Origin: Tuwongella immobilis
GTDB taxonomy: Bacteria > Planctomycetota > Planctomycetia > Gemmatales > Gemmataceae
Direction of reading: 5' to 3'
Length of the DNA stretch: 64,000 bases
Assembly (NCBI RefSeq): GCF_901538355.1
Contig: NZ_LR593887.1
Location: 2,270,920 to 2,334,919 of the forward strand
In this document: piece after piece, positions 8,345 through 41,738 of the stretch
Numbering within the stretch: position 1 is the stretch's first letter
How the letters are laid out: every line of letters begins with the position of its first letter
Position numbers and translations under genes: made by a program
Notes under the pieces: model-generated
What the model was told of the DNA's origin: nothing
Database searches by the model: none
The model's input: the letters and a program-made list of their open reading frames with translations, nothing else

Positions 8345-9442
8345 GTGGATCGGCAATCGTCCGCGCGTTCGTCCCGTCCCCATTCGTGGATTCGTCGCCT
8401 GCGGCGATCGATCCCCACGAGATTGCCCTGGCGCGTCTGGCTGGCGATCATCTTCCCGGCGATTCCGCTGACCATCGGCACGCTCGGTTACCGCATCATC
8501 GAAGGACCGCATTGGACCATCGCCGATGCGTTCTACATGACATCGATTACGCTAACCACCGTGGGATATTTGGAAGTACACGAACTTTCCAATCCCGGTC
8601 GGATGTTTACGGTGTTTTTGGCGTTCAGCGGCATTTTCGCGCTGTTTTTCACGGCCACGGAAATCATTCGCACCATTGTCAGCGGCGAGTTCCGCCATTT
8701 GTTGGGGAAAGAACGCATGGCCCGCGCCTTGGCAGAGATGGAGAATCACTTCATCGTATGTGGGTACGGCCGCATGGGGCACCAAGTCTGTGCGGATTTC
8801 GAGAAGCAACGGCTGCCGTATGTGGTGATTGACCAAAACGAGGGCGTCTTTAAGAACTTCTCCTCCGAATTCGGGGTGCTACTCGTCGGCGATGCCACGC
8901 AGGATGATGTACTGCGAAAAGCGGGCATTACGCGGGCTAAGGCAATTACGTCGGTACTATCGTCGGATGCGGCGAATCTGTACATCGTCCTCTCAGCTCG
9001 ACTGTTAAGCGATCGTTTGGTGATTGTGGCCCGAGCGGAAGATTCTGGCGCGGAAGAAAAACTGCGGCGAGTTGGGGCGAATAAGGTCATTTCGCCGTAT
9101 CGCATCAGCGGGCATCGAATCGCTCAGGCGGTGATGCGACCGACGGTGGTGAACTTCCTGGAAATGGCCACCTTGGATGCCCACCCCGAATTGCAAATTG
9201 AAGAAATTCGACTCCACCCGAATTCTCCCTATGTGGGGAAAACGCTGCGGATCGCTCGAATCCATCAGGACTTAGGGATTATCATCGTCGGCATTGTCTC
9301 CGCCAACGGGCATATTCAGTTCAGCCCGCAGGCCGACACTCGGCTCGAAGCTGGCGATACGCTGATTACCCTGGGCCGACGAACGCAGTTGGATCAACTG
9401 TTGCGACATGGTTCGATGGACGAAGTGATTTCTCCGGAATAA
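8345..9442 (+). CDS. Two-TM potassium channel with RCK (TrkA-N/TrkA-C) gating domain
   Basis: A 365-residue ion channel subunit. An N-terminal basic segment is followed by TM1 (about [20 protein letters not shown]), a pore helix with the filter TTVGYL (T72-L76), and TM2 ([20 protein letters not shown]). The cytoplasmic part is an RCK domain with the Rossmann motif [14 protein letters not shown] and VVIDQN, then an RCK-C/TrkA-C domain ([14 protein letters not shown]). Such channels conduct K+ and are gated by ligands or Ca2+/NAD(H). The filter ends in Leu where almost all K+ channels have Gly. I use the GTG at 8345, preceded by GAGGT, giving a 7-base gap to the previous gene; the open frame upstream overlaps that gene and is unlikely to be translated. 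Confidence 0.85.
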   Translation: MDRQSSARSSRPHSWIRRLRRSIPTRLPWRVWLAIIFPAIPLTIGTLGYRIIEGPHWTIADAFYMTSITLTTVGYLEVHELSNPGRMFTVFLAFSGIFALFFTATEIIRTIVSGEFRHLLGKERMARALAEMENHFIVCGYGRMGHQVCADFEKQRLPYVVIDQNEGVFKNFSSEFGVLLVGDATQDDVLRKAGITRAKAITSVLSSDAANLYIVLSARLLSDRLVIVARAEDSGAEEKLRRVGANKVISPYRISGHRIAQAVMRPTVVNFLEMATLDAHPELQIEEIRLHPNSPYVGKTLRIARIHQDLGIIIVGIVSANGHIQFSPQADTRLEAGDTLITLGRRTQLDQLLRHGSMDEVISPE

Positions 9443-9505
9443 TCGCCACCATCAACCAGACTGGCGTGCCGGGAAATCGGAATCGGCAAGAAATCTCGCC
9501 GCGAA

Positions 9506-9533
9506 TTGCAAATCGGGCTTGCTTTCCTATAAT
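9506..9533 (+). promoter_or_regulatory. Sigma70-type promoter of guaB
   Basis: TTGCAA (9506-9511), 16-bp spacer, perfect TATAAT (9528-9533). It lies about 100 bases before the guaB ATG, in the spacer after the channel gene. Confidence 0.6.
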
Positions 9534-9630
9534 TCTCTCAATCAACACTCTCGACCGGGCGGACAAGGGCATCCCTGCAGCAGACCCTTGGCCGCCATTG
9601 TTGTCGATCGACCTCCCAGGAGTCGGGTCC

Positions 9631-11109
9631 ATGCACGATCGCATCGCTTATCAGGGCATTACCTTTGATGATGTTCTTCTGGAACCGGGATATTCTGACG
9701 TGGTTCCCCGCGATGTGGATGTGCGAACCAACTTGACACGCAACGTGAAACTGAATATTCCGATCCTCTCGTCGCCCATGGATACGGTGACGGAGAGCGA
9801 ATTGGCGATCGCGTTGGCTCAGGAAGGGGGCATCGGCATCATTCACAAGAATCTGCCGATTCAGCAGCAAACGCGCGAAGTGGACAAGGTCAAACGCAGC
9901 GAAAACGGCATTATCACCGATCCGGTGACGCTCAACCCCGAAGAAACCGTGGGGACGGCGAAGCGGCTGATGGAGCAGCACCACATCAGTGGGGTGCCGA
10001 TTACGGTGGATGGCCACCTGCGGGGGATTCTCACACGGCGCGATCTGCGCTTCTTGACCGATTACAACCAGCGAATTGCCGAGGTGATGACCAAAGATGA
10101 TTTGGTTACCGCGCCGGAAAATACAACGCTGGAAGCGGCTGAGCGGATTTTAACGGAAAATAAGGTGGAGAAATTGCTCCTGGTGGACGATTTATACCGT
10201 CTGAAGGGGTTAATCACCATCAAAGACATCGACAAGATGCTGAACTTCCCCAATGCCTGCAAAGATTCGCGGGGGCGACTGCGAGTGGGGGCGGCTATCG
10301 GGGTGCTGGACTTTGAACGCGCGAATTCGCTGATCGAAGCCGGGGTGGATGTGCTGGTGGTGGACTCGGCACACGGACATTCTCGAAATGTCATGAACAC
10401 CGTTAAAGAACTGAAGCGTCGCTATACGATTGATGTGATCGCGGGCAACATTGCGACGCAAGAAGGGGCCAAGGCGCTGGCGGAAGCCGGCGCGGATGCG
10501 GTGAAAGTGGGCATCGGGCCAGGATCGATCTGCACAACGCGGATTGTGTCCGGCGTGGGGGTGCCGCAACTTTCCGCCATTTATTGGGCCGCCAAAGGGG
10601 TGCGAGATTTCGGCATCCCGATCATTGCCGATGGGGGGATTCGCTATTCGGGCGACATCACCAAGGCGCTGGCGGCGGGTGCGTTTTCGGTCATGATTGG
10701 CGGCTTGTTCGCTGGTCTGGCAGAGAGTCCGGGGCAAACGATCCTGTACAAGGGTCGGAGCTTCAAAGTCTATCGCGGGATGGGGTCGATGGGGGCCATG
10801 ATGGCCGGTTCCAGCGACCGATATTTCCAATCGCGTGATGGCGGAAACGGCAAGCTCGTCCCGGAAGGCGTCGAAGGGCGTGTCCCCTACAAGGGACCGC
10901 TTGGGCCGTATGTGTATCAGTTGGTTGGGGGCCTGCGAGCCGGGATGGGCTATTGCGGTGCCCATAATCTCGAAGATTTGCGGACGCGATCTCGCTTCAT
11001 CCAAGTAAGCGGTGCGTCGGTTCAGGAGAGCCATCCGCATGACATTGTTATCACGCAGGAAGCGCCGAATTACACATCAGCCGAACATGCCGGTTCGGAT
11101 TCGATGTAA
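9631..11109 (+). CDS. guaB: Inosine-5'-monophosphate dehydrogenase
   Basis: IMPDH oxidises IMP to XMP with NAD+, the committed step of GMP synthesis. The 492-residue protein has the full layout: N-terminal [15 protein letters not shown], barrel start, a tandem CBS (Bateman) module at about residues 95-210, then VDSAHGHS, the catalytic loop [15 protein letters not shown] with Cys301, the phosphate loop [12 protein letters not shown], and the flap segment GMGSMGAM. The length is normal for the family. The start at 9631 has AGGAG 8 bases upstream; the frame is open further up, but that region contains the promoter. The next gene overlaps its 3' end. Confidence 0.96.
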   Translation: MHDRIAYQGITFDDVLLEPGYSDVVPRDVDVRTNLTRNVKLNIPILSSPMDTVTESELAIALAQEGGIGIIHKNLPIQQQTREVDKVKRSENGIITDPVTLNPEETVGTAKRLMEQHHISGVPITVDGHLRGILTRRDLRFLTDYNQRIAEVMTKDDLVTAPENTTLEAAERILTENKVEKLLLVDDLYRLKGLITIKDIDKMLNFPNACKDSRGRLRVGAAIGVLDFERANSLIEAGVDVLVVDSAHGHSRNVMNTVKELKRRYTIDVIAGNIATQEGAKALAEAGADAVKVGIGPGSICTTRIVSGVGVPQLSAIYWAAKGVRDFGIPIIADGGIRYSGDITKALAAGAFSVMIGGLFAGLAESPGQTILYKGRSFKVYRGMGSMGAMMAGSSDRYFQSRDGGNGKLVPEGVEGRVPYKGPLGPYVYQLVGGLRAGMGYCGAHNLEDLRTRSRFIQVSGASVQESHPHDIVITQEAPNYTSAEHAGSDSM

Positions 11110-12205
11110 ACTGGCCGTGCTACTGGTGGTGCTTGGCGGGGGCAGCCTGTTCGCACAGAGCGCCCCCACTCCTGGTAACGCCTCGGGCTTGGCCGACACC
11201 ACGCCGGCATATCTGCGCAGTAACCTGACGCCGCCGCCGATTCTCGACGCGGCCCCCGGTGAAACGCCTGTTCCCGCAGCGGTCACGCCCAGTCCGGCTG
11301 CTCCAACGCTCGATCTCAACTTACCGGATCGCGTGTCGCCTTTGGCCGGGTTGAACCAGCCGACCCCGCCCGCGATGGCTGCACCCAGCCCGGAACGCAC
11401 CATCACGATCCGCTCGGCAAACTCGCCCCAGGGCAGCGTCTACCGATTGCCGCCCGACCCGGTGATGCCGCCGGGAATGGCCCCGACGATGACGCGCTCG
11501 CAGATGCCGTTGCCGGTGCCGGTGGTGTCGCCGACGATGGTGACGACGCCCACCGTGCGAAGCATGCCAGTGACCCGCACGCCAGTGATGGAGCCGATCC
11601 AACCGAGCATGCCCACGCGAATGGCTCCGCAATTTGGCACCGTCGCGCTGCAACCGACCTCGCCGCCACCGGGCACGCCTCGCCCGCCGCGCTCCCCGGA
11701 AGATGTCGAAGAACTGAAATTCGACCTCAGCCTGGAAATTCCCGGCAACGATCAATTGTTCCGCCTCGAAGATGAGAAGCGGCTGCAAGACCGAATCCTC
11801 GAGGATTTCCGTCAACAAGGTGTGGTCGATCCCATCGACTTCCCCGCGTTGCCGGTCCTCTCCACGACGCAGTTTGCCGGACGAGCGTTCAACCGCACCG
11901 TCATGACTGTGGAGCCGAACTTCGTCACCTACGGCCGACTCTATTTTGAAGAGAAGAATTCGGAACGCTATGGTTGGGATCTGGGGCCGATTCAGCCGCT
12001 CGTCTCGCTGGCCGCGTTCTACAAGGATGTCGTGTTCATGCCGCACAATGTAGCATCACGACCGTTCAGCCGATGGGACACCAGCGCGGGCTATGCTCTG
12101 CCCGGCGACCCGATTCCGTACATGATCTATCCGCCGCAAATCACCATCACGGGGACGCTTGCGTTGGCCGGTGCGGTGATCGGGCCAGCGGTGATCGTCC
12201 CGTAA
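11087..12205 (+). CDS. Exported proline-rich protein of unknown function
   Basis: I do not recognise this family. The product (about 372 residues) starts with a Sec-type signal peptide ([19 protein letters not shown], cleavage near LFAQS). A long low-complexity region rich in Pro, Thr, Met and Ala follows (about 25-205), then a folded-looking C-terminal domain of about 160 residues with [20 protein letters not shown] and aromatic segments ([20 protein letters not shown]). The ATG at 11087 overlaps the end of guaB by 23 bases and lacks a clear ribosome binding site; an in-frame ATG at 11039 has AGGAGAG at a good distance but would enlarge the overlap to 71 bases. It ends shortly before a strong hairpin. 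Confidence 0.7.
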   Translation: MPVRIRCKLAVLLVVLGGGSLFAQSAPTPGNASGLADTTPAYLRSNLTPPPILDAAPGETPVPAAVTPSPAAPTLDLNLPDRVSPLAGLNQPTPPAMAAPSPERTITIRSANSPQGSVYRLPPDPVMPPGMAPTMTRSQMPLPVPVVSPTMVTTPTVRSMPVTRTPVMEPIQPSMPTRMAPQFGTVALQPTSPPPGTPRPPRSPEDVEELKFDLSLEIPGNDQLFRLEDEKRLQDRILEDFRQQGVVDPIDFPALPVLSTTQFAGRAFNRTVMTVEPNFVTYGRLYFEEKNSERYGWDLGPIQPLVSLAAFYKDVVFMPHNVASRPFSRWDTSAGYALPGDPIPYMIYPPQITITGTLALAGAVIGPAVIVP

Positions 12206-12249
12206 TCGAGCGAAATCGACCGCGGGTCTATCGCCGATCAACGACTCAA

Positions 12250-12283
12250 CAGGCCGAGGGAACGTCGATGTTCCTTCGGCCTG
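12250..12283. terminator. Bidirectional terminator-like hairpin between convergent genes
   Basis: A 14-bp stem (12250-12263 with 12270-12283, one G-U pair) and a 6-base loop lie between the exported protein (+) and ftr (-). No T tract follows on either side, so termination is inferred from position and stem strength. Confidence 0.55.
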
Positions 12284-12346
12284 CTTGCATTGTGGACGCG
12301 ATGCAACGAAACCCCGAGTTGGGCAACCGACGAATTGGGAAGCAGG

Positions 12347-13294
12347 TTATTCAGGTTGCCGATGCGGGAGCAGGTAGATGAACGATTTCCCCAGTCGCCC
12401 GTTGTAATTGCCCGCCGAGATGCGAAGTAAGTTCGGCGTGTTCACGGCTGCTTGAATGGCAGCCTGAGTCGCTTGCCGAATCACATCGAGATTCTGTCCG
12501 TTGATGATAATTTCTTGAACGGACTGCACGCCTTCGGGGAGTCGGGATTTCTCGCCGAGCGTTTCTCGCAGTGTGGGACAGAAATTCTCGTAGGTGCTGG
12601 CGATGGAGAATTTGTAGCGGGAGCCAGCTTTCGAGCCACTGGCCGCGACTCCGCCCGGGAACGGAAGAATCACGCCGGGCACGGTGGCAGCGGCGGCGGA
12701 TGCGGCTTCGGCGGCATCGAGCGCACCATCGGCCGTCGCACCGAAGAACCAGAGATTGCCGCCCATCAACCCTTCCCGATACCCGCATCGCCGTTCGACA
12801 ATCCACTCACCCGACAGAATCGGAATCACCCAGACTTTCCGGCCAAATCGCTCGGCCCGGAATTGATAGCCGTCCCCGAAATAGGCAATCTTGCGGCCCA
12901 GGTGAACGTAGTTGGGATTATCCAATTGCACGTTGAAGCAGGCCGTTGTCGGGCAGGTGAGCACATTTTGGCTGATCCGCACCAGCAGGCTGCGATCGAG
13001 TGCTTCGACACGATCTTTGCGGAATCGGGGGACATGGAATTGCAGAATCGCGCCAAGTCGGCCATCGGGAGTCTGAAACGATTCATCGCCGACCGCATCG
13101 CTGATTTGGCTGCTACCGGGGCCGACATATCGGTCTAAACCGGCTTCACAGTCGCACAAGATCGTGCTGGAAGCGTTCCCCGTGGCGGCTTGAATCGCGT
13201 GGTCGAGCCATTTGCGATTCTTCGCGGTGATGAGAACCTCGGCATACAGGCTTTTGAATGCCTCGGCGTAGGTGTCGTCAATTTCGGCGGCCAT
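12347..13294 (-). CDS. ftr: Formylmethanofuran:tetrahydromethanopterin formyltransferase
   Basis: Ftr (FhcD in methylotrophs) moves the formyl group between methanofuran and tetrahydromethanopterin in H4MPT-linked C1 metabolism. The 315-residue product shows the family signatures: N-terminal IDDTYAEAF, LITAKNRKWLDHAIQAATG, the acidic CEAGLDRYVGPG segment, TPDGRLGAILQ, RISQNVLTCPTTACFN, KIAYFGDGYQF and a second-lobe GGNLWFFGATADGALDAAEAA. The length is close to archaeal Ftr (about 297). No signal peptide is present, so it is cytosolic. It lies 6 bases downstream of a 5-formyl-THF cyclo-ligase-family gene and is surely co-transcribed with it. Planctomycetes are among the few bacteria known to carry H4MPT C1 genes. 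Other pathway genes (mch, mtd, fhc) are not in this window. Confidence 0.87.
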   Translation of the reverse strand: MAAEIDDTYAEAFKSLYAEVLITAKNRKWLDHAIQAATGNASSTILCDCEAGLDRYVGPGSSQISDAVGDESFQTPDGRLGAILQFHVPRFRKDRVEALDRSLLVRISQNVLTCPTTACFNVQLDNPNYVHLGRKIAYFGDGYQFRAERFGRKVWVIPILSGEWIVERRCGYREGLMGGNLWFFGATADGALDAAEAASAAAATVPGVILPFPGGVAASGSKAGSRYKFSIASTYENFCPTLRETLGEKSRLPEGVQSVQEIIINGQNLDVIRQATQAAIQAAVNTPNLLRISAGNYNGRLGKSFIYLLPHRQPE

Positions 13295-13300
13295 GGTGGG

Positions 13301-13927
13301 TTATGCTCCTGTGGTCTTTCGACCAATTCCCGGATAGACGGCGGCTTCGGTGATAATCGCGTCCATGAAAATATCATGCGCCGCGGTCGGCACTTCGGGG
13401 AACATCTGGCATTCAAATGCCAGCGCGATCAGCGGCGTATCCAGGCGAGCATGCTCCAACAAGCGATCGTAGTACCCTTTCCCGTGCCCCATTCGGCCCC
13501 CGCGACGGTCGAAGGCGACGCCGGGAACCATAATCAAATCCAATTCTTCGATGGGGACTTTCTTGCTGGGCAATTCCCGCAGATCGGCACGCGGTTCCAG
13601 AATTTTGTACATTCCGGTGGCCAGTTCATCCATCGATTCGAGCAGAAACAGTTCCAGTTCGTTATCCACGCAATACGGGACAACGATGCGTTTGCCGGAG
13701 GCCAGCGCATCGGGCAGGGTGTGTCGGGTGCGGACTTCGGAGCGGACATCCACGTAGAACATCACGGTTTTCGCGGCGGCATAGGCGGGCAGCGCCATGA
13801 AGGATTCGCAGATTTTGCGGCTCAGCTCGTCTTTCTGAGGCAACGCATTGCGGGCCGCGTGGGCTTGTTCGCGCAAGCGCGTTTTGATCGATGCAATATC
13901 CGTGGCGGGGTCTACCGGGCTGGTCAT
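13301..13927 (-). CDS. 5-formyltetrahydrofolate cyclo-ligase family protein
   Basis: A 208-residue MTHFS-family enzyme. The known reaction converts 5-formyl-THF and ATP to 5,10-methenyl-THF, returning a stable folate to the active pool. Family motifs are the helical N-terminus (KTRLREQAHAARNALP), FYVDVRSEVRT, and the C-terminal nucleotide/folate motif MVPGVAFDRRGGRMGHGKGYYDR. The length is normal. It is the promoter-proximal partner of ftr, with a 6-base gap. Because its partner produces N5-formyl-H4MPT, action on a methanopterin instead of folate is conceivable, but that is inference; the simple folate role is the default. Confidence 0.87.
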   Translation of the reverse strand: MTSPVDPATDIASIKTRLREQAHAARNALPQKDELSRKICESFMALPAYAAAKTVMFYVDVRSEVRTRHTLPDALASGKRIVVPYCVDNELELFLLESMDELATGMYKILEPRADLRELPSKKVPIEELDLIMVPGVAFDRRGGRMGHGKGYYDRLLEHARLDTPLIALAFECQMFPEVPTAAHDIFMDAIITEAAVYPGIGRKTTGA

Positions 13928-14152
13928 GGAGATTCTCGCAACCGAAGGTCAACGAAAGCGGTCGTCACCATTAATGTAGTCCGCCGCCTGGAACTTGGCA
14001 CTTTGGCCGGTGAAATTCATGGGAAATGCGAAGAAAAGGTGAAGCGATTCGGCGGTCTGGGCAAGCGCCCTTCGCCGAACGCAGATCCCGAGTGATTGCG
14101 TTCTGGCGAATCTGCGAACGGTGTGGCCGACGGGCGAGGTGACGAAGACGAA

Positions 14153-14184
14153 CCCGACCGGGAACCAAGATCGTCCCGGTCGGG
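14153..14184 (-). terminator. Hairpin terminator candidate downstream of the giant gene
   Basis: A perfect 11-bp stem (14153-14163 with 14174-14184) with a 10-base loop starts 11 bases past the giant gene's stop codon. On the minus strand the stem is followed by a T-rich but interrupted run (TTCGTCTTCGTC). Confidence 0.6.
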
Positions 14185-14194
14185 CTACGCTGGA

Positions 14195-38905
<24,711 letters not shown>

Positions 38906-39384
38906 GCGACACTCCACAGGGTGCAACCAAACTTAGGGCGCAACTACACTAACCCATGCCAATGACAGAGTCCACGAAGCAATTCCGATTTACCCCAAAT
39001 CCTCATCTTGCGCAAAACGCATAATCGGTAGAATCCGATCGACCTGGGGAATGAAGAGGCGAATTTCCGGGGAAATATGCGTGTTTTTCGAATATTCAAC
39101 CTGGCAGTCAGGCAATCTTCCAGGATTCATTCCGACGGAAATCATTAAGTGGAAACGCACAAACAAGTCGATCCTCAGAGCATCTCTGATCTGTTGGATC
39201 GACTCGGGACTCCGGTGCATTTCGGCTACCCTACTATTCCGATTTGTGGTCACCGGCGGCGGCGATTTCGTGATTCGTGGGTGGTTCGTAAGCCGTTGCC
39301 GCAAGATGGTCCGCCAAAAATGATCCGTCCCTCGCATATCGCCGGGCAACATGCGAGGGACGGGGTTGGAAGTCGGGTTCCGTT
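38906..39384. other. Spacer upstream of the giant gene
   Basis: It holds the giant gene's ribosome binding site at its left end and, at its right end, the terminator of the hydrolase gene. Between them I see no convincing gene, tRNA or strong sigma70 promoter; short ORFs on both strands lack coding character. Confidence 0.5.
39316..39363 (-). terminator. Rho-independent terminator of the hydrolase gene
   Basis: A perfect 13-bp stem (39325-39337 with 39351-39363), 13-base loop, followed on the minus strand by ATCATTTTT. It lies 22 bases past the stop codon of the alpha/beta hydrolase. Confidence 0.85.
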
Positions 39385-41691
39385 TCAGCGGGTGGGGTAT
39401 TGCAGATGTTCCCGTAGGAAATCGAACGTGCCTCGGGAGTGGATTTCGTGACCGCCCACGAAAAACTCGATGGCCGTGCGTCGGGGAATCTTCAAGCGAT
39501 TGGCATAGAGATAGCGAATCTTCGCGTATTCCCAGGCGACCATTTCATCGATGCCAACCCCGTCATCGTGGCCGCGTTCGACCATAAACGGCTTCGGGGC
39601 AATCAGATACGCCATTTCCGCATAGTTGAATGTCGCTCCCAGATCGAATTCCGGCATCTCATATTCGTAGGTGTACATGTACGTACTGCGGAACTCGGTG
39701 GATACATTCTTGCCAATCCACTCGTTGAAATCCCCGGAGCAGATGGACAGACAATAGCGAGGTAAAATCGCCGGTACGCGCATCGCCGTCTTCCCACCAT
39801 ACGACAGTCCGTAAAACGCGATGCGATTGGCATCGACCATCGGCTGCGTCGCCAGCCAATCGAGAATCGTTTCGTGCTGCCGAATGATGAACGAAAACAA
39901 CGACAATTTCAGCGGATTCGCCTTGCGTTGCAACACCCGAAAGGCATCGCGACCGATGTACGGATTCTGTGGGGCAAACACGATGTACCCCAGATTCGCC
40001 AATTGTGCGCCGAACGAGTGGTAATACGGCGTCGATTTGGTCGGATCGCAGACATCCGAGGGGCGACCTTCCAGCCCATGCTGGCAAACCACCACCGGTC
40101 GCTTTTCGCCCGGCTTGAGGTCTTTCGGCAACAGCAAGTACCCCGACGCGAACACATCGGGATACAAATTCAGCGTCACTTCGTAGCCGACCCATTTCGG
40201 CGTATCGTATACCTGCCGCGATTGCGGCTGGAGCGGGGCCGACGGCGGGGGGAGTTTCCCCATCACCTCATCCCAGAAATAGTTGCGATACCATTCGGTC
40301 GATTGCTTCCAGTTCTCCACCGAAGCAGGATTGGCCTTGGCCCAAAATTGGCCGCGTTGCACTTCGGAATTCCGCCAGCGATGCTGCGTGTAGGCCACCA
40401 GTTGATCGAACTGCCGCTTCATCCGCGATTCTGAATCGATCCGATTCGCGGCGATGGTGATCGGCGGAATCGGCGGTCGCTTAATCATGGGTAGGTTGAA
40501 TTGATCGATCAGCAGCGATTTCACCGAATCATCGGCCATCGCCAATCGCAACTTGGCCTTGAACAGTTTCGCCGCATCTCCGCCCCAGGATTCGACTTGT
40601 GCGAATTCTGCACGAATGGCCGGAAGATCGACCACGTCGCTCAGGGTGCCCGGAGCGGCGGCATTCCCCACGCCCGGACCAACGGCAGGTGGCCCAGCGA
40701 CTTTCGGCCCGGGCAGGGGCAATACGACCAAGCCGCGCGGGAGAATCAGCCGAGCCACCGCTGCATCGCCAAATTCGCGGAGCAAGTTCCAGACATTTCG
40801 ATCGATCGGCTCGGCGAATAATCCATTCCGTGGGCCGAAATAGCCGCTCACCATTGTCGTGCGAATCCGCTCATCCAGTGCTCCGGAAAACAGGGCGAGC
40901 ATGCCACCATCGCCGTGGCCAATGACCGCGATTGGTGGCGAGTCGGGCTTGCGGGAAAACCAATCGACGGCGGCGAGTACCTTCTGCACTTCGTAGCCGA
41001 TGAGGTGCTGGCCCATCTCATAGGCCATGCGGTAGATGAATTCCCGATGCGAGATATTCGTGCGGCGGTTCATGCGTTCGTTGCCGCTATATCGACTGTC
41101 GCGGTTGATGATCGTCGGCACCAGCACCCGGCAGCCATATTCCGCAAGTCGCAGTGCCCATTGACGTTCCGGCGGGAGTTCGGCGGTAAGTCCAGCGAGC
41201 ATCTCCGGCGATTGCAGCGCATCGGGAATGACCACCACTTGGGCCAGGACTTTGCCGCGGGGTTCGAGCAGCAGCCCCTCCGCGTCGATTCCCGGCAGCA
41301 CCCGCCAGCGCACCGCAAACACTTGCAGCTCTGGACTTTCCGCTTGCAGCATGGGGGAATCTGGCCCACCGACGTACTCCAGCGATGCCGGGAGTCGCGG
41401 ATCGGTGATGCCGATGATTTTCGCCAGGCTCGCACGATTTGCCGCGATGGATTGGCGGTAGGCTTCTGGCGAGGTGAAGTTGGGCTTCCACAGCGTCTCT
41501 CGAGTCTGAGCGACTCGGGCGGTTTCTGCGGTGAGATAGCGATCGATGCCCGCGACCATTTCGGCGGCGAGGTCTCCGGTGCGTGTCAGCGCGGTGGTCC
41601 CCGGCAGCGGCTCCGCGGCTCGCACAGGCAGCGAGCCGAGAGTCAGCACCAGGCACCATCCGAGCCGTCGAACCGCATCTGTCAGCGACAT
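39385..41691 (-). CDS. Exported protein with two alpha/beta-hydrolase domains
   Basis: A 768-residue protein with a signal peptide (VRRLGWCLVLTLGSLPVRA). It contains two alpha/beta-hydrolase-like halves. In the first the nucleophile elbow reads VIGHGDGG, with Asp in the nucleophile position. In the second it is intact, FYGLSYGG, preceded by VVVCQHGLEGRP (oxyanion strand) and followed by candidate acid and His segments (ERGHDDGVG, GGHEIHSRG). The second half resembles acetyl-xylan-esterase/dienelactone-hydrolase-like planctomycete enzymes. Activity on esterified polysaccharides is plausible but not shown. The start at 41691 gives a proper signal peptide; the ORF reaches 12 codons further. It lies 47 bases downstream of the DUF1501 gene. 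Confidence 0.78.
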   Translation of the reverse strand: MSLTDAVRRLGWCLVLTLGSLPVRAAEPLPGTTALTRTGDLAAEMVAGIDRYLTAETARVAQTRETLWKPNFTSPEAYRQSIAANRASLAKIIGITDPRLPASLEYVGGPDSPMLQAESPELQVFAVRWRVLPGIDAEGLLLEPRGKVLAQVVVIPDALQSPEMLAGLTAELPPERQWALRLAEYGCRVLVPTIINRDSRYSGNERMNRRTNISHREFIYRMAYEMGQHLIGYEVQKVLAAVDWFSRKPDSPPIAVIGHGDGGMLALFSGALDERIRTTMVSGYFGPRNGLFAEPIDRNVWNLLREFGDAAVARLILPRGLVVLPLPGPKVAGPPAVGPGVGNAAAPGTLSDVVDLPAIRAEFAQVESWGGDAAKLFKAKLRLAMADDSVKSLLIDQFNLPMIKRPPIPPITIAANRIDSESRMKRQFDQLVAYTQHRWRNSEVQRGQFWAKANPASVENWKQSTEWYRNYFWDEVMGKLPPPSAPLQPQSRQVYDTPKWVGYEVTLNLYPDVFASGYLLLPKDLKPGEKRPVVVCQHGLEGRPSDVCDPTKSTPYYHSFGAQLANLGYIVFAPQNPYIGRDAFRVLQRKANPLKLSLFSFIIRQHETILDWLATQPMVDANRIAFYGLSYGGKTAMRVPAILPRYCLSICSGDFNEWIGKNVSTEFRSTYMYTYEYEMPEFDLGATFNYAEMAYLIAPKPFMVERGHDDGVGIDEMVAWEYAKIRYLYANRLKIPRRTAIEFFVGGHEIHSRGTFDFLREHLQYPTR

Positions 41692-41738
41692 GATTGGCGT
41701 CCTTCGGCAGGGTGAGATATCGGACATTGAGGCGAGGA

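Noticed and set aside
38990-39451. Small ORFs in the spacer upstream of the giant gene (38990-39352 minus, 39149-39451 plus)
   Set aside because: No ribosome binding site, no recognisable domain; they overlap the hydrolase terminator or coding region.
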